This document shows positions 34,169 to 46,285 of a DNA stretch of 64,000 bases, in pieces; the first letter of the stretch is position 1; every line of letters begins with the position of its first letter. This DNA comes from Kappaphycus alvarezii (lineage: Eukaryota > Rhodophyta > Florideophyceae > Gigartinales > Solieriaceae): NCBI GenBank assembly GCA_002205965.3, contig NADL03000048.1, forward strand, positions 468,310-532,309, given 5' to 3'. The notes under the pieces are model-generated. The model searched no databases. It saw only the letters and a list, made by a program, of their open reading frames with translations, and had not been told where the DNA came from. Made by a program: the position numbers and the translations under genes.

Positions 34169-34455
34169 ATGATACCGGCTATCGTAAACCAGGAGCTGCC
34201 ACATAAGCTTGACGTGATATGCGGCCAATTGTTTCCAGACAAAGGCATGGCAACGCATCTGGAGTATATGTTGTAGAGTTTGAGCAATAACCAGTTTCGG
34301 TTCTTTGAGTGTATCCGAAAGTAATGGTAGCCCTCGGCGATATTGAACGAGATCATAGGATCTGCTTTCTTCAGTTCCTGATTGAAGCTTTCTCCGGTTT
34401 CCATTTTTACGGGGATTTCTCTGAAAAAGTTATACTTTCGAGAGAGATTGACCAC
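34165..34455 (-). pseudogene. Reverse-transcriptase-like fragment (DIRS/Ngaro style)
   Basis: A 96-codon frame. ISFNIAEGYHYFRIHSKNR followed by YSRCVAMPLSG fits the motif A-B region of RTs whose canonical form reads SFDIKxGYHHFRLHP and RCxALPFGW, typical of DIRS-like elements (family knowledge, by eye). The catalytic Asp of motif A is Asn here, and in the right arm copy too (54489-54779), so the change predates the inverted duplication. The rest of the RT and any recombinase are missing. Confidence 0.45.
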
Positions 34456-35369
34456 GAAACGTTGATTGTTTAGTTACGGGTAGGTATTAGTACGTTGAAA
34501 GGAACCCCTGTTCTTTTCGTAATCCTCTGGTAGTGGGCGCAGGTTGATTGTTCATTCCGTACAATAAATAATTTAATTAGTATTTTCGTGAGCAGAGTGA
34601 GATCAAAACAACGGAATTCTATTTTGGCTTCAACAATAGATTATGGCCATCCATTTTGAATATTCTTGGCAGATTCGAGATGAATTAGGGTGATCGTGCC
34701 AATGTGGCACAAGCCGCCCCTCAAAGTTTATTTTGATATAAAGCACTGTAACAACTTTCAACTCAACGTTGCAGTTCAACTTTCGGATCCATTGCACTTT
34801 GGAAATTGATGGTTGTAGCGAGAAATGACTGGATCTGCAGCCCATGTCATGATATGGAACGCTCGTTACAACTCGTGGAAATGCAATATACTGCGTGCGG
34901 TATCTTCAGAATCAACAGGTCTTTGTCGCAGAACATATTCATTCTGGCGCCAAACTTTAACTGTGGCCGATTCCACAGCAAAATAATGAGGAATCATGAG
35001 CGCATAGTTGATAGAGACCGTGGAGGTGGCAGGCAGGATAGTTACTGAGACATTTAATAAGGTTGAAGCGGCTAATATGAGATGGCATCAGTCCGAAAAG
35101 TGGACATCATCAAATGTACAGTTGAAGTGCTTGCCGCTCGCCCAAATGATTCTTTCCCAAGTACATAATGCAATCCATATGTAATAAGGGGTAAGTAATG
35201 TCCGCTTATCAAAGAGATACGTTCCCAAATGCATAATACATTTTATCTGTAATAATAGATATGTAATATGGACGAAGAGGAGTAGAAAGGTTGCAAAACT
35301 GTAATAGATGGCTCACGTAATGCTTTAAGCTTTAATTATTTGCAAGCTCAAACGCATTTTAAGTTAACA
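34456..35369. other. Left-arm spacer before the TNP2-like gene
   Basis: Contains small frames (34630-34845 minus, 34806-35048 plus) with no recognised domain. At 35150-35265 a CATAATGCA/ACATAATA-like sequence recurs with TACGTTCCCAAATGCATAATAC, a short direct repeat. No gene supported. Confidence 0.4.
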
Positions 35370-38080
35370 TGAGCAACATAAAGTGTCCTCCACTCCTACG
35401 GACTGGTTGTTGATAAGAACTACAAACAAGGCCGGTATTTTTCATACTTTGGAATTGGTGCCGCAGCACTATCGGAAACTATATGATTGTCCTGAATTGT
35501 GCTGTCTCTACCGTAACCGTCGTCGCGCAGTGATGTATTCGGATGATTTTCTTAGGTTCAAGCCGTTCACTTATACCAAGCGTATGTGGGCCTACCTAGA
35601 TATTTGGTACTAGCTCATCCACAAATTGCATCTACTGACCGGGCCTCGCAATTTGTAACACAAAAAAGTTTAGATAAGCTGGAATGTGAGTGCTATGTAA
35701 AATGCAAAAGTGACTAAGACAGTGTGTCAAATAAGCTTGCTTGCAAACCTACACCACCTCCAAAATATTTTACTAAAAGAAACTCCCACTGAAGATGAGA
35801 TTATTGGAATAGATTTGAGTTGCTTCTCGTCTCCGTTTCTGCGCCCTTCCAATTCGCAAATCTGGTCGACCAATCGTGGACCGCTGTGTCGGGACATGGT
35901 TTATTCTAGCTGCTAATGGTTCAGAACTAAGAACTACGATGGTCAGGAGCCTCTCAAGCTCTTTGTCAAGACTATCAAGTTCAAGCTCCGCGGCTTCAAA
36001 AACGTCAATTTCTTCGTCGCTGCAATCACCAGAGTTTTATTTCTCGGGATCCTTGTGTGCAAGAGGGCCTTATTCTTCTTCTGGTACTGACCTTTAGTGG
36101 ATGTGCTGGGTTTGTATGTCGCATATATCGAAGAGCCTCTGATGATGAAATCTGTGAATCCTCCGGATCTTTTGTCAATTCGATTGCGCCGCATTTAGTT
36201 AACCTTCAGGTTTATTTTCATTGTGAAAACCACTTTCCCTTTCCTGACGCGATTCTGGATCTAATGGTATCCTATTCTACCTTTTGCGATGTCATTTTAA
36301 GACTACCTACCTCCATGTGGGTCGGGCTTGCAAGTTTTTTATACATGCAACCATCAAGTTGATTTGAGGCACTCTGGTTCAGCATTTCGGATTGCGTTTC
36401 AATGTGTTGGGCAATCCCATTATCATCGATCTCAATGATATACGTTTCCATATTTTCCCACATTGACAGTCACTAGCATATTACGATATACTCTCCACGG
36501 CGTGATTATTATCCTAGCTCGATATGACCTGGAATTGCTTTCCATCTTCTGCTCAATAAAGTTTTCAACGGCCGATTTGCTTAAACCTTAATAATAAACT
36601 TGCAATTTTCTAATGACGTTATATCTTCAAGGAAGTCATGCATTACGGTAGGTGAGACCTCCGCATATGTTAATAATCCAAAATACGACTAATTCTCTTT
36701 CTTTTCTCTACCATAACATAGCAGTCAACTTCCTTGGAATAAGCTTCTTGACAGCGCGGTTGCAATGTTGATGCGATTGACCATCTGATGGAAACTGCTC
36801 ATCGTCCATTCCAGGTTGACTATGATGAGACGCGTTATTACTCTCGATAAATTCGTGAGGTTCTTTTGTCACATTGATGTAAATTTGGAAATCGTTGAAA
36901 TTCTATGTGATTATTGGGATGGATCACAGTATAAATATTTGGTTCACAATAAGAACGGCAAGGACGAGTGTGTATTCGACTTTTTTTATCACAGTACCAT
37001 CTGATGAAATTGACAAATATGGGAATAAGAGGTACGACTGCTGGCAGTCGTCGCTTAACTTCAAACTTCCTCCAAGCCAGCGCTTCCTAATGAAAAAGAG
37101 AAAACTTTCATTTCATTGGATGTAATAGACAGCCATTCAATCTTGGTTCATATTTGAAGATATTTGTGAGAGAAGTGGTTCGAATAAGCTCAAGCGGAGG
37201 GATGATGGTAACGATGTGGAGTGGTTCAGAGGCAAGAGTTCTCGGTCATATGCTGTGTTCCAGCGCAGAACTCTAAGCACTTGCCAAGTACTCTTTGAAA
37301 CGCTGATCCAGGCGGGATGAAAGCTTTTATGTACTGTGAAGAGAACTGACTCTATTCAAACCGGCCGAGGAGGTATTATCGCGCATATTCAATGAAACTT
37401 GAGTGCAACTTGACGTAAGAAAGACGTGTCGCATCTTCGTTTACGACCATGAGAATCCAAGAAGACGCAAGTTTGTCGACACCATCGCCATGTTGCAAAG
37501 TCTTGCTCCTAACTCTGGAATTGATGGGCCAACCAGTAAAATCGTGTTTACAGAACCCAGAATCAAAGTCCTTATGGTTATTTATTGGGTGTCCGACTTC
37601 TTTAGATTCGACTCTAATCCGATAGATACGATGTACTATGGCTACTACATAACGATACACCTTCTCTTGCATATGGAATACTGTATTCAAAGGTGTGTAC
37701 CACCGGTGAGCTACCACCAATTCCATGTTGAGAGGTAAATTGTGTTCAATAAGTCAATTCTTAACGCTAGTCCAAAGGCCAAGGAGTCGATGACGGATAA
37801 TGCCAAGTTTTGCGAAGCTTAGAAATTGCTTTACGGCGACAATTTATGTAATGGCAGAAGTGACTTGAAAGGAGCTGGTATTGAAATTCCTTCCATATAT
37901 GTTGATGGAGAGGGGTCTTTTTGATCCAGGGGCCGCGGAAATTGCACAGCCTCTCATATTTGCTGGCTTTCAGGCTGCAGTTCAGAACTCTTTTCTATAT
38001 TTTATTTCTGACTTTGACGTCGGTGTTCTGGGAATGCTAGTTTGGCGTTCAAAAAAAAACGAACAGGAATGACCAAAAAC
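35370..38080 (+). pseudogene. TNP2-type (CACTA/EnSpm) transposase, left-arm copy
   Basis: Pieces in several phases follow the order of TNP2 transposases. LYDCPELCCLYRNRRR (about 35485) matches the Cys-rich opening; ILCDYWDGSQYKYL (about 36900) and YDCWQ...LNFKLPPSQRFLM (about 37035-37095) match the family block with DCW and LPPxxR. A LGHMLW segment, KTCRIFVYDHENPRRR, GPTSKIVFTEPRIKVLMVIYW and finally ITIHLLLHMEYCIQRCVPPVSYHQFHVER (about 37640-37735) correspond to the conserved HxLLHLxDxIxxxGPP...FPMER block. Such enzymes mobilise elements with CACTA ends, which fits the CACTAGTCC terminus at the loop. Frameshifts and stops throughout make this copy non-functional. It is followed on the same strand by three more ORF blocks that may belong to the same element. 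Confidence 0.65.
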
Positions 38081-38232
38081 CTGGTAAATATATCTAAATT
38101 TGGACGACTCAATTTCCGAAAATATTTCCATTCATGCATTAGAGCTAGTTTGCATGGAAGTAGAAACTATCACATATGTGCAGTTTGTTCAAGTTTATTT
38201 GGATAGATAACTAGCATACATCTTTCTTTTTT

Positions 38233-38973
38233 TTGCAGTCTACATGGAAATTTCCACAGGGAGCATGGGAGCTAAGTAGCTCCTTTGGGCTGCTCAGAGA
38301 AGATACTCAGATAGACATATCAAAAAATTGTTCACAGTTTCCCCTTCCGCGATTCAATCGGTGTTCTTCATCAATGCCACTCAATCACCGCCAGCTACTG
38401 CGCAGACGTCCCAAATGCAGAGGATATCCTCGCCAACTCCCACGGCAATCGACCCCAACAGCCGTGTTATAGATTCACAGTCCCTCTTTCACAACTCCAC
38501 CTACATTCTCACGCCCATCCTCGTCGATCACAGCAGCTCACACTCGCTGCTTGGAACATATACTCCTCCCTTCTTCGGGACTCCGAAACACCTCTACTCG
38601 CCCACCAAGCCTAGATTCTCACGCACCTTCAAGGACCAGGTTCTCCAGCCACTTCACTCCCTCTCCTTCGCAAAATACCCCTCACTCTTAACACGGTCTT
38701 CTCCAAGTACTCAGATCTACTTTTCACTTCCATGAGCTTTAACTCCGTCATGGAATGGACCACTTTTCGTCTTTTCAAACTCAGCAACCAAATCCGTTCC
38801 TTCAAGCACACAGCTGTTGATGTCCTCGGCCCCCAACATACCTTTAATCTTGACACTCTTAAAGTAAACCTTCTTGATCACATCGTAGACGACCTTCGAC
38901 GCTTTGGTGGTCTCTATTTCAACGATGCAGGTGTTTTCGGGCTAGAGTGGCGATGAAGTCCAAGCGCACCGCT
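38233..38973 (+). pseudogene. Transposon-associated ORF, left copy with internal deletion
   Basis: Two frames (38328-38735 and 38732-38956) are the start and end of the 382-codon right-arm ORF at 49547-50692. About 433 bases between them are missing (junction near 38697, with TT shared at both breakpoints), which also shifts the frame. The C-terminal piece reads FNLDTLKVNLLDHIVDDLRRFGG, resembling the conserved Lys-Xaa-His-Leu-Leu-Asp-His...RRFG region of transposases. See the right-arm copy. Confidence 0.6.
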
Positions 38974-39379
38974 GATAGACGGCATATTGCACCGTAGAGG
39001 TCTGCAGTACATAGACACGTCTATGGGTACGCTTAAAATTCCATTACATTTGAGTGCGAGCTCTGCCACTGCGGCCATCAGCAGTACAGTACAGTGCCAT
39101 TTTATTTCATAGACTCATCCATGAAGTGGCACCGCTGACGGATGGCAGTGACGAGCAAAATGCCAATTGGCGTTCATTTCGCCACTGCCGGCCGTCAGGG
39201 TCAGAGTTTCACTTCATCCAAGACGCAGTTGTATACGCATTGGGTACCTCCATGATGAATCGCATCTTCCCTGTGGTCCCTTCGAGTATCTCTGAGGATG
39301 AACCTGAGGTTTCCAAAGCTGCGAAACACTCCATAGAGATGAGTTCGTCTTTAGCAGTGAAGAGGAACTTGCGGGCGCA
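38974..39379. other. Spacer between transposon ORF blocks, left arm
   Basis: Holds a CAGTACAGTACAG run at about 39081-39095 like those in the first 6 kb. Also contains paired GCCACTGCGG / CTGACGG-type short repeats. No gene. Confidence 0.4.
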
Positions 39380-41170
39380 AAGAACCCATCAATGAAGGAA
39401 CCTGTCAAGCCAAAGAAAAGGGTCAAAATTATGGAGTAATCTAATGATAACGTTGTGGAGGGTGTCCAGCAAGTTAGGTTAGGAAAGCAGTCGCTTACTG
39501 GGCCTGAGCTCGTCTCTTTCGAAGACAGGGTTGCAGTTCCTTCGGAGGAGGTGGATATTACTCTGTTCGGGCACAATATTTCTGTTTCAGACTATGATCA
39601 GTACCGACTGATTATGGAAATACAACACATAAAAATACCAGACAATACGATGAGAAGTGTGAATGATGAATACAAGGCAGCGAAGTTGGCAAGTGCAAGA
39701 CGTTTGGTTGGCTTCCGTCTGCGGGCACGATTGCTGTTGCTGTCGTGGATGAATTAGAATTCAGCAAAATGGTTCAGGATGGGAGAACAGTGGTGCCTCT
39801 CATACTTATCGACGAAAATCATCGCGTTTTTGTGCTGCACGAAGTGATAAATGATCCTTCTTAGGGCATAAGTGGATGAATATCGTGCGTTCTTTGGATG
39901 TTGTGCTTTGAAGACACAAGAAAGGGAAGGCTTTAATGATGAACAAGGCACTCAGTCTTAGTGTCGTACTCAACTAGATGAGTTCCAATTTGCTGTAGAT
40001 TGGTTCTGTGGACAAGGACCACAGAACCGTCTCAGTCATTTATAACTTCATGAAGGATACAAAGATGAAAGTCGCATATATTTTACCGACACGGATAGCT
40101 GGAGCAATGAAGAGGAGCGAAGCTATCGGCATGTACTGCGTGCGGCATTTGACTCTTCATGCTGCTCTTGGATCGAAATTTGTCCATTGCGAAGTGCTTC
40201 TGGAGTTCTTCGAGGAGATTTGCAAGAAGGGACTAGTGCTGAAGTTGGCATATTTTTCGAGTCACATCTTGCTAGAAATCAACGAAGATGAGTTTTGTTT
40301 TGCAATACGTTGCTTGCAGCTGCACATTGGGGTGACAATGAGTTCTTCGGGGAATGATGAGTCGTTTTCAGGACATGTGGAAGTCCTTTTTCCGATGTGA
40401 CATAGATATGTATCGTTTGTGGAGGAGAGCAGAAAAGAAGAAGGGTCTGAGTGTGAAGCAAGTGTTACAAACGACCTTGCTCATGGGAAAATCGAAGTAT
40501 CTTTAATGGAGTACCTTTGCATGCAAACTGCAAAGATGGAACCAGTGGAGCGGAACGTTTGTGGCCGGGAATGGTATCCAAGAGGATGAAAATCCCGCAA
40601 AGGAGGATTAAAGAGCGCTTGAATCTAAGTCCAAGTCCCAACCTAGCGGAAAAGGATGTGGTTGAATTATTGCCATCTGTTGAGGTAGCTGAAGTTGGTG
40701 GGGGGAATTCTATAGCCCAACGGGAACCCCTACTTCCTAGGCGCAGCACACAAAACAAGAGAAGTATTGAGCCGGCGGGGGATAATTGGAGTGAGAAGTT
40801 TGTGGAGAAGAATAACAGAAAGAGAAAGAGACGGGCTGTTGTGGTCAATGATGACGACGAGTACGAACAGCCTTCAACGAAAAAGTAATAAAGGGAACTC
40901 TATGAACACACATTCTGAGAAAATACCGGCTCGTGTGGTGGATATGTTTAAGAAGATGGCCAAGGAGGATTTGAAGCTCTGCTTGAAGGAAATCAATGTT
41001 CTTATATCCAGCGAAGATGAACGGGACGATGAGGGAGGAGATATTGGATTCGTTGCGGACAAAGAGGCGTAAGGTGAAGGGATGCGAGGTTTGAGTATGA
41101 TGACCTGGAAAGAGTGCCGAAGAGACTGATGAGGCCGGGGTATTACAGGAAGGGGTCTGAAATGTCGTGA
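39380..41170 (+). pseudogene. Unknown transposon-associated gene, left copy
   Basis: A chain of frames in one direction: 39455-39757, 40008-40400, 40517-40888 and the end near 41070. They share order and content with the better right-arm copy (47339-49072), where lengths and features are described. Frame breaks differ between arms, for example the early switch after KLAS at about 39690 here. Confidence 0.5.
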
Positions 41171-41517
41171 GTTTACTTGGTGAATGCACTTCCGAGTGAG
41201 TGTTCGGTGAGTGGAAACTGGGTGAAGCGTCAGCGCAATAGAGGAATGTTCAGATAGTACAGGAATAGGTTAAACCATATTTGGAATGTAGGAAAAGTTT
41301 ATGAAGTTGATTGGTTGACTGTTTTGTTGAAGCATTGAAAGTTATCTTGTTTTGTTCTTAATGAGAGAAGGCGGTTATGCGAATAATGGGGAGCTGGATT
41401 TACTATTGAGTGGGTACCAAAAGCTCTAAAAGTGATGTAGAGAACAGATTTGGGAGGGCTGAGGAGGGCTACACATCATAGATTTTGAATATGTGTATTT
41501 GTATAAGAGTGAGCCTT

Positions 41518-42212
41518 AAATGGTGTGAAGAGCAAAGTGTAGCTGCCAGGTTGAAAAAGGATTGGCGATGTAGGGTGCGCTCGCGCCAAACCATGGTGGA
41601 AGGAAAGGAAATAAAACGGCGGTGGAGGTGGTTTGGACGAGAAAATGCTTGAACGAGAGTGCTATGTGGGAATCTGTGACAATCGGTAAGGATGGTCTTG
41701 AAATTGCGTTTGTCGAAGAGTTTGAAGGCTTTAGCAATGTCGAGTGGGTACTCAGCCGACTAGGATTTGAATGCGCTTTTGAATAAGACGAAGGTCTCCG
41801 AGACGTCGGAGCGGGAGGACGGGGAGGATGGAGAGGAGATTTGTTGGAGTACAGAAATGTAGGAGGAGGTTTGTGATGGAGTGGGAGGCGAGGGAGAGCG
41901 AGAAGGTGGACCGGAAAGGAAGTTTTGTGAGGAGATCAAACGGCGGGTGAGGAGCTTGGAGGTGTATTGAAAGAGAGAGTGGATCACTACATTTCGGAGG
42001 TCGTGTTTGAGAACTGGGGGGTACTATTGAGTGCGCCGGAGGTTTCGGTGCCTTTGGATGCGGTGTCAATTGTTCGGACGGGGTTGAAGTTTGCTGGAGT
42101 GAAGGCAGAAGAGCGTAATGAAGGGATAGTGGAATACATGGGGCAGGAGGTGTGAAAGCTGTGGAGGGAGAACGTGGAACTGAGGAAGCGGTTGGAAAGT
42201 GGACGGAAGTGA
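41518..42212 (+). pseudogene. Unknown transposon-associated gene near the loop, left copy
   Basis: Counterpart of 46286-46979. The start region has a stop in its third codon here (ATG GTG TGA), while the right copy reads on. The C-terminal part (HYISEVVFENWGVLLSAPE, then VSVPLDAVSIVRTGLKFAG) is open at 41967-42155. The Ser/Pro-rich frames on the opposite strand over this region are shadows. Confidence 0.5.
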
Positions 42213-42444
42213 GGGGAACGCACACGCTGGTGACCACCTTTCATCTAACCTCTCGCCTTGGTGGAAGGTTGGACCGCGATGCGTGAAGAAGTAATGTTGC
42301 AGGTGCAATGTACTGGCGACTTCTTTGGTAGAGATTTACACCTAAGGTAGTTAAAAGTGAAAAGCAAACTACAGACTAGGAGGAATATTAACGTGAAGAA
42401 TGGAATTTTTAACGGTATGCGGTTGTAATTTCCAAAAAAAAATT

Positions 42445-42468
42445 GGTGCCGGACTAGTGCACTAGTCC
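42445..42468. repeat. CACTA-type terminus and 18-bp palindrome at the left loop boundary
   Basis: The left arm ends GGTGCCGGACTAGTG (42445-42459), the complement of a terminal CACTAGTCCGGCACC. It is followed at once by CACTAGTCC, so 42451-42468 reads GGACTAGTGCACTAGTCC, a perfect palindrome. The right arm starts with CACTAGTCCCGCACC, one base different. Confidence 0.75.
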
Positions 42469-45400
42469 TTATGGATACCGGGCCACCATAATCTCTCAGT
42501 TACGAATTTTTTGGTTGTTTCGAGATCCCAATGCCCTAGTTCATCATGAAAAGTCCTCAAGATCTTCCTTCTTTCTTTCAAAGGGGCCACTAGTCGGGGA
42601 CCGGCTTTAGTGTGCCGGAAGAGTTTCCCATTCCACAATGTAAAAGCCTTTTGGTTCTTGCGTACCCAATTTCTGTGTTCAAGATCAACCTTTCTCATTT
42701 CTAGTCCATCGAGGAATTTGATCAGTCCGTGAATATTAGCTTCGTACTCGTTATCGTTCGGCAACTGCAACTGGGCGACTCCGACGATGTCCTCCGAAGC
42801 TTTTTCATTTGGAATCAGTGCGTCCCTCAAGCGGGATAGGTAATCGGCAGGCTGATTATTGCGTCCGGGTCTATACACTATTTCAATCCGATATTCTGCG
42901 AAAATGTCGAGCCATCGGGCCAAGCGGTGATGTACATCCTTCTTTTGGAATGCTGTTTTAAGTGCCTGGTGATCAGTTATCAAGACAAATTTCTCGAGTG
43001 ATAAAAGGTATACGCGAAACTTTTTCAGCGCGAAGACGACAGCTAGCGCTTCTTTCTCGCAGACTGAGTATCTCTTTTCCGCATCATTCAGAGTTCGGCT
43101 TGCGAATTGAACAGGGTGTAGTCTTCCGTTTTCATCTTTTTGGGACAAAACGGCACCCAAAGACCGTTCTGAGGCATCTGTCTCCACAACGAATGGTCTC
43201 TTGAAATCTGGGTACATGAGAACTGGGGGACACATAGCTTATCTTTAAACTCCTGAAATGCAGTCTCCATTTCCTTGTTCCAGTTAAATTCTCCGTTCTT
43301 CGTAGTGCTGGCATGTAACGGTGCTGCAGTCTTGGCGAAATCTTTGATAAATCTTCTGTAATATGAGGCCAGTCCTAAGAAGCTTCGGACCTCCGTCTTT
43401 GAAGCGGGCCTTGGTGCCAACTTTATTTTTTTCGTTTTCTCTGGATCCACTCTAATTCCCTCTTGGTCGACGATATGACCGAGTAATTGGATAGAAGTTT
43501 TCGCAAAGAAGCATTTGCTCAACTTAATTTTCAAGCTATACTCCGATATCCTCTCCACAACTGTCTTGACGTGCGAGATGTGCTGATCCAATGTTTCTGA
43601 GAATATGACGACATCATCGATATAGACTCTTGCGAATGGAAGTCCTTTCAAACCTCGTTCATCATTCTTTGGAATGTAGCTGGTGCATTCATGAGACTAA
43701 AAGGCATCACTTCGAACCTGAACGTACCGGCTTTGCTGGTAAAGGTTGTTTTTTCCTTACATTTTTCATCCAATGGAATCTGCCAATAGCCAGTGTAAAG
43801 GTCAATTGAGGTGAAATATCTCCCGTCCTTCAGGTCCTCGAGGATCTCCTCCATGTTCGGAATCGGAAATCGATCGGGTATCATTCTCTGGTTCAGTTGT
43901 CGGTAATCGACGCAAAAACGCAGCTTTCCATCCTTCTTTGGTGCGAGCACAACTGGAAACGACCATGGGGATGAAACTGGTCGAATAATATCATTTTTCA
44001 GCATACTTGTAACATTTTCTGAGATAAATTGGTCATATTTTGGCGGTTGACGTCTAGGCTTGTGGTAAATCGGTTGAGTGTCGGTAAGTTCGAACGAGTG
44101 AGTAACCGGTACACTTGCTTGTCTTAAATCTGAAACGCTCCATGCAATTACTTCGGAAGATGTTAACATGTCGGATATTTTCAGTGAGGCGGGGGCGGGA
44201 AGGTGCTGCACTTTTCCTTGGATTTCTGCCATTTGGCGCCCTTTTTCTTCTTGATCCTCAACCTCAATATTTTGAAGGACCTCTTCCGTCGTGCTCACAT
44301 CTTCATATATGGAATTCGACGTATTCTTATTTTCTTTGCAAAGGTAATCTTCTTTCATGCTCCGAATTCTGTCCTTTGATTCGATATCATCGCAAAAAGA
44401 AACACATTCGGGTTTCAAACTTATCCTAGAATCCCAGTCGTCATCTGTTTCAAACCCGGAATCATAATCGTCCCATGCCATGTTCATTAACCCCCGAGGG
44501 TACCCTTTTCCACTTCCGAAAGTGTTAGTTGGTTCCGAATCTTCGCTGTCATAGCTAGAAGTGAAATCTTCACTGTCCGTTTCTTTTAAATCTTCAGGAT
44601 GCGTGCTTTTGTCGAAATCCAGGGGCATCTTCACGGTTCTGCCGTCAATATTAACTGAAACCATTTGGTTGCCCAAGTCAATGCATGTTCCTAGTCTTTC
44701 CATTGTGGGGCAGCCAATGATTGCATCGAAAGGGAGATCCGGCATGACAAGAAAGTCTACATCAACTTTAGAGTCCCCAAAGAACACGGAAACCTTGTCA
44801 ACAGTGCCCATGCATTTTGAGACGGTTCCATCCGCTACAGTTATTTTTCGAGTCGTTGGAGTAATTTCGAGACCTAGATCTGTCACCAAAGTTTCTGAAA
44901 TGAGGTTTGGAACAGCACCCGAATCGAAGAGAGCTTGGGTTTTCATACCCAATACTTTGACTGGTACCAGCTTAAGACGTCTTGGTGCTGTCGAGGCCGA
45001 TTGAAGAAACAGTTTCTTACCCTTAGCGGACTTATTAGACCTGATAATTTTTTTGAGTTCTTTTCTCGCATCCTCTGCGTCGCCCCTCAAAAGTTGACCA
45101 AACGTTATCCCAGTTGGGGCCGATGCAAGCTCAGCCACCAAATTGTACCTCTTCACATACTCTAGTACGTCCTTAGAGATACTCTTAACTTTCTTACTCT
45201 TTTTCGTCTTCTTGGCCGGAGTGACTCCCACTCCTGGAACAACTTGATCAGACCTCTTGGTTCGAGGAGGTACAGGTGCTGGGATATGCTCCAGCATTCC
45301 ATACTCTAGCCTAGGTTTCTTCGATAAAATGTTCCCTTCCCCATCCCTTTTTGTCACATTGACTTGACTAATCTCTTCAGCGATGGATACGTTACCGCAT

Positions 45401-46036
45401 CCGTCAACCTTTGATCCCTTCTATTTTGTAAGATTTTCACCTCTGGTCCTGACTCACTCCTTGCTTCCGATAAATTTGCTCTTCTGTTGTCTTTAGACCA
45501 GCAGTTACTTTCATGAATGCCCATATCGACCGCACTTTGCACAACGAGTGTTTCTATGTGGATTATCAGGACACCTGTTTGCAAAGTGTCCAGGCTTGTG
45601 ACAGTAAGAACAGACTTCTGTGGCTTTAGGGGCCCCAGACTGGGTCTTCTTAATGGTAAGAGTAAGGCTTTCCAACTGCGAGGTTATCATGTCAAGTCGA
45701 TTATCGAATCGGGTTTCCAACCTTTCTTCCAAGTTTTTGACATCGCTCCTGACAGATTCCAATGCCGCTGCACTAGTAGCCGGCCTTTGATAATTCTTTT
45801 CAGGATGTACGATAGACACCGACGTGCGGGTTTCCCTCGGTACCTCAATCAGTGACTGAAACGTCTCCGAATTTTTGACAAATTCTACTATGGTACCCTT
45901 CAGTTCATCAAAAGTGTGAGGGCCCTTGATGAGGAGGAAATCGGAGAGCCGCTTATCCCCCATAGCCGCCTTACGCAGCATTCCGTACTTGGCTTGGGCG
46001 TTGAACCCAGCCTTTTCATAAAGATCACACAAGTTT
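42462..46036 (-). mobile_element. Ty3/gypsy internal fragment forming the loop of the inverted repeat
   Basis: Read on the minus strand: the second part of gag with two CCHC knuckles (CSYCHKPGHFANRC and CAKCGRYGH), aspartic protease with LFDSGAVPNLIS, RT with FCVDYRQLN and YIDDVVIFS (about 43620), RNase H with VVETDASERSLGAVLSQ and LITDHQALK, and the H-H-C-C lead-in of integrase ending at WWPGIHKD. Order protease-RT-RNase H-integrase is that of Ty3/gypsy. The element is cut at both ends by the arms: the first third of gag with the LTR, and the integrase core, are missing. At least four single-base frameshifts (near 45527, 45395, 43650 and 43240) break it. Closely related to the element starting at 59.5 kb, whose frameshifts lie elsewhere. 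Confidence 0.9.
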
Positions 46037-46037
46037 G

Positions 46038-46052
46038 CACTAGTCCCGCACC
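46038..46052 (+). repeat. CACTA-type terminus at the right loop boundary
   Basis: CACTAGTCCCGCACC begins the right arm, immediately after Ty3 gag sequence. CACTA elements end in CACT(A/G); together with the TNP2-type transposase in the same arm this is probably the transposon end. The matching outer end in the arm was not found. Confidence 0.6.
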
Positions 46053-46285
46053 AAATGTTTTTTTGGAAATGAAAACCGCATACCGTTAAAAATTCCATTC
46101 TTCACGTTCATATTCCTCCTAGTCTGTAGTTTGCTTTTCACTTTTAACTACCTTAAGTGTAAATCTCTACCAAAGAAGTCGCCAGTACATTGCACCTGCA
46201 CAATTACTTCTTCACGCATCGCTGTCAAACCTTCCACCAAGGCGAGAGGTTAGATGAAAGGTGGTCACCAGCGTGTGCGTTCCCC

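Larger units (their letters stand above)
29188..42460 (+). repeat. Left arm of a giant inverted repeat
   Basis: Pairs in reverse complement with 46037-58233. Matching was followed by eye through paired frames and intergenic landmarks along the whole arm. It includes the outer edge (CTACAATTTCAGCC at 29188, its complement ending at 58233) and the inner edge at the loop. Two large differences explain the length gap: a solo LTR present only here (31735-33237) and a deletion of about 433 bases here relative to 49814-50246. Elsewhere the arms differ by scattered substitutions and small indels. Confidence 0.9.

Noticed and set aside
41752..42308. Ser/Pro-rich frames on the minus strand (and mirrored 46190-46983 plus)
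   Set aside because: They lie opposite the helical ORF near the loop, and their composition is what the complement of a Glu/Arg/Gly-rich gene gives.
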